From a virus: a stretch of 34,026 nucleotides of DNA. The stretch lies in IMG/VR virus record IMGVR_UViG_3300020021_000031, positions 1 through 34,026 of that record; one strand, written 5' to 3'. Below the pieces are notes generated by a model. It made no database searches, was not told the origin of the DNA, and saw nothing but the letters and a program-made list of their open reading frames with translations. The position numbers and the translations under genes are program-made. Below, in pieces: positions 32,215-34,026 of the stretch (within the stretch, counting starts at the first letter, position 1; each line of letters opens with the position of its first letter).

Positions 32215-32847
32215 ATGCCATTTTCTGGGACAGGTGTTTACACTCCTGCTGCTGGTGCGCTTACAGCAGCACCGGGGGGTATCATACAATCTTCAGTGTG
32301 GAATGCTATCTTCACTGATATGACAGCCGCATTTACGAACGTTGCGCAGTCAAGACGTTTGTTGAATACCTTGACAGCAGCTACTTCTGCTACGTTGGCA
32401 GATACAACAAGTTTAACTTCCACTTTCAAAGATTATGAAATTGTCTTTGAAAACATAGTTCCAGCAACCAACACCGTCACACTTGAATTTCAAGTTCATT
32501 CTGGAGGTACATTTCCAGCTACTGCCTATGTTAATAGCACTTTTGGAACTAATGGTAGTGCTACTGTTCTTGTGAATGCAGCTACAACATATATTCCTTT
32601 AACAGCTACTACTATAGTTAACACGACCAGTGTTGGTATGTCAGGATCAATAACGATATTTGGACCTGTAAATACTGCTTCTTCTATAAAGAATATTGCA
32701 GGAAATACATCATCTTTTAATACTGCCGTTGTGTCAACTGTGGTTGGTGGTTTTTGGAATAGCATTGCTGCGATAGATGGATTTCAAATCCTCTTTACAT
32801 CTGGAAATATCTTAAGTGGAACAGTCAAAGTTTATGGATTGTTGTAA
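32215..32847 (+). CDS. Short tail-fibre-like protein
   Basis: 210 residues. N-terminus (MPFSGTGVYTPAAG, then PGGIIQSSVWNAIFTDMTAA) resembles the docking domains of the fibres at 29557 and 31330 in layout, with a different sequence. The remainder is Thr/Ser/Asn/Val-rich beta structure; the end (IDGFQILFTSGNILSGTVKVYGLL) is a motif found at the ends of phage fibre or tail-knob proteins. Probably a further fibre or tip subunit of the same particle. Overlaps the lysozyme gene as TAATG. Confidence 0.75.
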   Translation: MPFSGTGVYTPAAGALTAAPGGIIQSSVWNAIFTDMTAAFTNVAQSRRLLNTLTAATSATLADTTSLTSTFKDYEIVFENIVPATNTVTLEFQVHSGGTFPATAYVNSTFGTNGSATVLVNAATTYIPLTATTIVNTTSVGMSGSITIFGPVNTASSIKNIAGNTSSFNTAVVSTVVGGFWNSIAAIDGFQILFTSGNILSGTVKVYGLL

Positions 32848-33401
32848 TGAAAGCAAATCGAATAATCACCCTCAATTCTATCCTTCAATGGGAAGGCAGT
32901 GACTTAAACACGTCACCAAACGAGCCCGGTGGTGCTAGCAAGTTTGGCATCTCAGTAGATTTTCTGGATGACTATCACAAGAAGCATGGCTGGCCTCGTG
33001 CAGATATTCCTCATGTGGCACTTCTTACCAAAGACGATGCCATGTTGATTTACAATGAGATGCTGCTTGATCCTCTGCATTTTGATGATTTGCCTACAGG
33101 GGTCGACTTCAGAATGGCTGATTTGACTACGAATTTAGGCATGACGGGCGGTCCAAACCTACTTCAGCTTTGTTTGGGCATGTTCCCCTTAACGGGAGCG
33201 GTGGACAAGCAGACTATAAACCTTGTACAAGCAATTGATCCAAAAGCTCTGGTCATAGCACTGAGCGCTGCTTGGATAGCCGTCAAGCATCAGAGCCCTA
33301 ACTGGGGGCCACACCCTCCAATCACTAAATCCGGTTTTGGCCATGGTTGGTCTAACAGGAACAATGCACAAAGGGACGCTGCACTAGCACTTATCAAATA
33401 G
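32847..33401 (+). CDS. Endolysin, GH108 muramidase
   Basis: 184 residues. The N-terminal signature ILQWEGSDLNTSPNEPGG with candidate catalytic Glu16 and the SKFGIS motif is that of glycoside hydrolase family 108 lysozymes, which cut the glycan strands of peptidoglycan. The C-terminal part (KALVIALSAAWIAVKHQSP, then GFGHGWSNRNNAQRD) matches the peptidoglycan-binding module that usually follows this domain. No signal peptide or membrane anchor, so release would need a holin. It starts in an overlap with the fibre gene and lies just before a second cell-wall enzyme. Confidence 0.88.
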   Translation: MKANRIITLNSILQWEGSDLNTSPNEPGGASKFGISVDFLDDYHKKHGWPRADIPHVALLTKDDAMLIYNEMLLDPLHFDDLPTGVDFRMADLTTNLGMTGGPNLLQLCLGMFPLTGAVDKQTINLVQAIDPKALVIALSAAWIAVKHQSPNWGPHPPITKSGFGHGWSNRNNAQRDAALALIK

Positions 33402-33411
33402 GAGCTACTCC

Positions 33412-33984
33412 ATGACCTTCAGCCTACTCTGGTTACCGGGTGTCCTCAGGGCTTGGGGTCTTACAGTCAACGAAGTGCCCGGCTGGCAAAATAGAGGCCA
33501 TGGTGATGAAGGACAAGTTCTCGGAGTTCTTTGCCACCATACCTGCGGCCCTCTTCACGGTGATCTTCTCGATCTTAATGTGCTCGTCAGCGGTAGGCCT
33601 GATCTTGGTGGCCCGCTCTGTAATTTGGGCTTGGGTCGTTCTGGTCATTATTGGATGATAGCTGCTGGTAAAGGCTGGCATGCTGGGGCCGGTGTTTGGC
33701 AGGGAGTCAGGGACGGCAATTCACATTTCATCGGCATTGAAGCTGAGAATACTGGGGAGACGAAAGGGCCTAGAGCTGATACTTGGCCCACAGTTCAGAT
33801 GGATGCTTACAAGCGAGGTTGTGCAGCCATCCTGACCCATATTGGTGCTTCGGCCATTATGTGTGCTGGACATAAAGAATACGCTCTGCCTCATGGGCGT
33901 AAGAATGATCCAAATTTTGATATGGTTAAATTCCGTGAAGATGTCAGGAAACTGATGCATCCCTCACCTCCGGCAGAAGTATGA
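33412..33984 (+). CDS. Zinc N-acetylmuramoyl-L-alanine amidase
   Basis: 190 residues with GGAG at 33402-33405. Amidase_2/PGRP-type motifs are visible: VLCHHTCGP (zinc ligand His42), GWHAGAG, GIEAENTG with Glu110, and AGHKEYALPHGRKNDPNFDM (His154 and Asp166 as further ligands). It cuts the bond between muramic acid and the stem peptide. A muramidase plus an amidase gives two cleavage types for lysis; one may instead serve entry. A hydrophobic ORF lies inside it in the +1 frame (33506-33658). The stop overlaps the start of the next, cut-off gene. Confidence 0.87.
   Translation: MTFSLLWLPGVLRAWGLTVNEVPGWQNRGHGDEGQVLGVLCHHTCGPLHGDLLDLNVLVSGRPDLGGPLCNLGLGRSGHYWMIAAGKGWHAGAGVWQGVRDGNSHFIGIEAENTGETKGPRADTWPTVQMDAYKRGCAAILTHIGASAIMCAGHKEYALPHGRKNDPNFDMVKFREDVRKLMHPSPPAEV
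33506..33658 (+). CDS. Embedded hydrophobic ORF, possible holin (speculative)
   Basis: In the +1 frame of the amidase gene, ATG 33506 lies eight bases after AGAGG (33493-33497). It encodes 50 residues: a charged start (MKDKFSEFF) then two hydrophobic segments (TIPAALFTVIFSILMC and VGLILVA... SVIWAWVVLVIIG). This is the layout of a small holin, and embedded lysis genes are known in other phages. It could also be an accident of a Gly/Leu/Val-rich frame. No other plus-strand holin is visible in the window. Confidence 0.28.
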   Translation: MKDKFSEFFATIPAALFTVIFSILMCSSAVGLILVARSVIWAWVVLVIIG

Positions 33985-34026
33985 TTGAAACCGTCACAGT
34001 ACCCCCTACGCCATATCCCACAGGCT
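33981..34026 (+). CDS. Start of a further gene, cut by the window end
   Basis: ATG 33981 overlaps the amidase stop as ATGA and opens a frame (MIETVTVPPTPYPTG) that continues to the last base. The overlap pattern matches that of the other late genes, so a real gene is likely. Its product cannot be named from 15 residues; a holin or spanin would be expected here. Confidence 0.55.
   Translation, partial: MIETVTVPPTPYPTG

Noticed and set aside
1-34026. tRNA genes, insertion sequences, integrase and attachment sites.
   Set aside because: I looked for tRNA cloverleaf arms, transposase motifs and integrase motifs and saw none I could support; whether the element is lytic or temperate cannot be decided from this window.

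Overview
The window is part of a tailed double-stranded DNA phage or prophage: the virion-assembly and lysis half of a podovirus-like genome with P22-type head and connector logic. Evidence for this is the order portal, scaffold, major capsid protein, gp4-like head-tail adaptor, gp10-like beta-propeller hub, DNA-ejection proteins (one with a lytic transglycosylase domain), tail fibres, then two peptidoglycan hydrolases. There is no tape-measure, sheath or long-tail gene. The lysis enzymes (GH108 muramidase and zinc amidase), the Tat-type signal peptide and the family resemblances point to a Gram-negative, probably proteobacterial host; the species cannot be told from the sequence. GC content looks intermediate. 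Both ends cut genes: the portal gene begins before base 1 and a new gene starts at 33981.

Layout. 1-4280: portal (5'-truncated), three small genes including one with a Tat signal, and a scaffold. 4281-5722: major capsid protein, a 69-aa protein and a hairpin terminator. 5741-15241: a long run of small virion-like proteins, a knob-repeat tail fibre, and a family of proteins built from a shared beta-rich head domain plus a Pro/Asn/Phe-Tyr repeat, ending with a SPRY-like protein. 15244-16009: what looks like a separate expression cassette (possible promoter, alternative hairpins, one 193-aa gene, strong terminator). 16030-17499: a TPR-glycosyltransferase. 17520-29359: HhH/coiled-coil protein, tandem paralogues, gp4-like adaptor, HExxH peptidase, gp10-like hub, GNAT acetyltransferase and ejection-type proteins. 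29283-29525: the only minus-strand gene, a small membrane protein. 29557-32847: tail-fibre module with a collagen-like protein, a 2-oxoglutarate/Fe(II) prolyl-hydroxylase-like enzyme and a collar-domain fibre. 32847-33984: lysis enzymes.

The most interesting feature is the pair at 30240-31317. A collagen-like protein whose Gly-X-Y triplets mostly carry Pro at Y (the position hydroxylated in animal collagen) is followed 13 bases later by an enzyme with the HxD...H...R signature of prolyl 4-hydroxylases. With the TPR-glycosyltransferase and the GNAT enzyme, also encoded among virion genes, this suggests a phage that chemically modifies its own particle proteins. Other notable points are the 16-unit repeat protein, a probable ATT start codon, a hydrophobic ORF embedded in the amidase gene, and near-absence of the pentamer CCWGG across the window. 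Almost all genes are on the plus strand with short overlaps (ATGA, TAATG), as expected of co-transcribed late genes.
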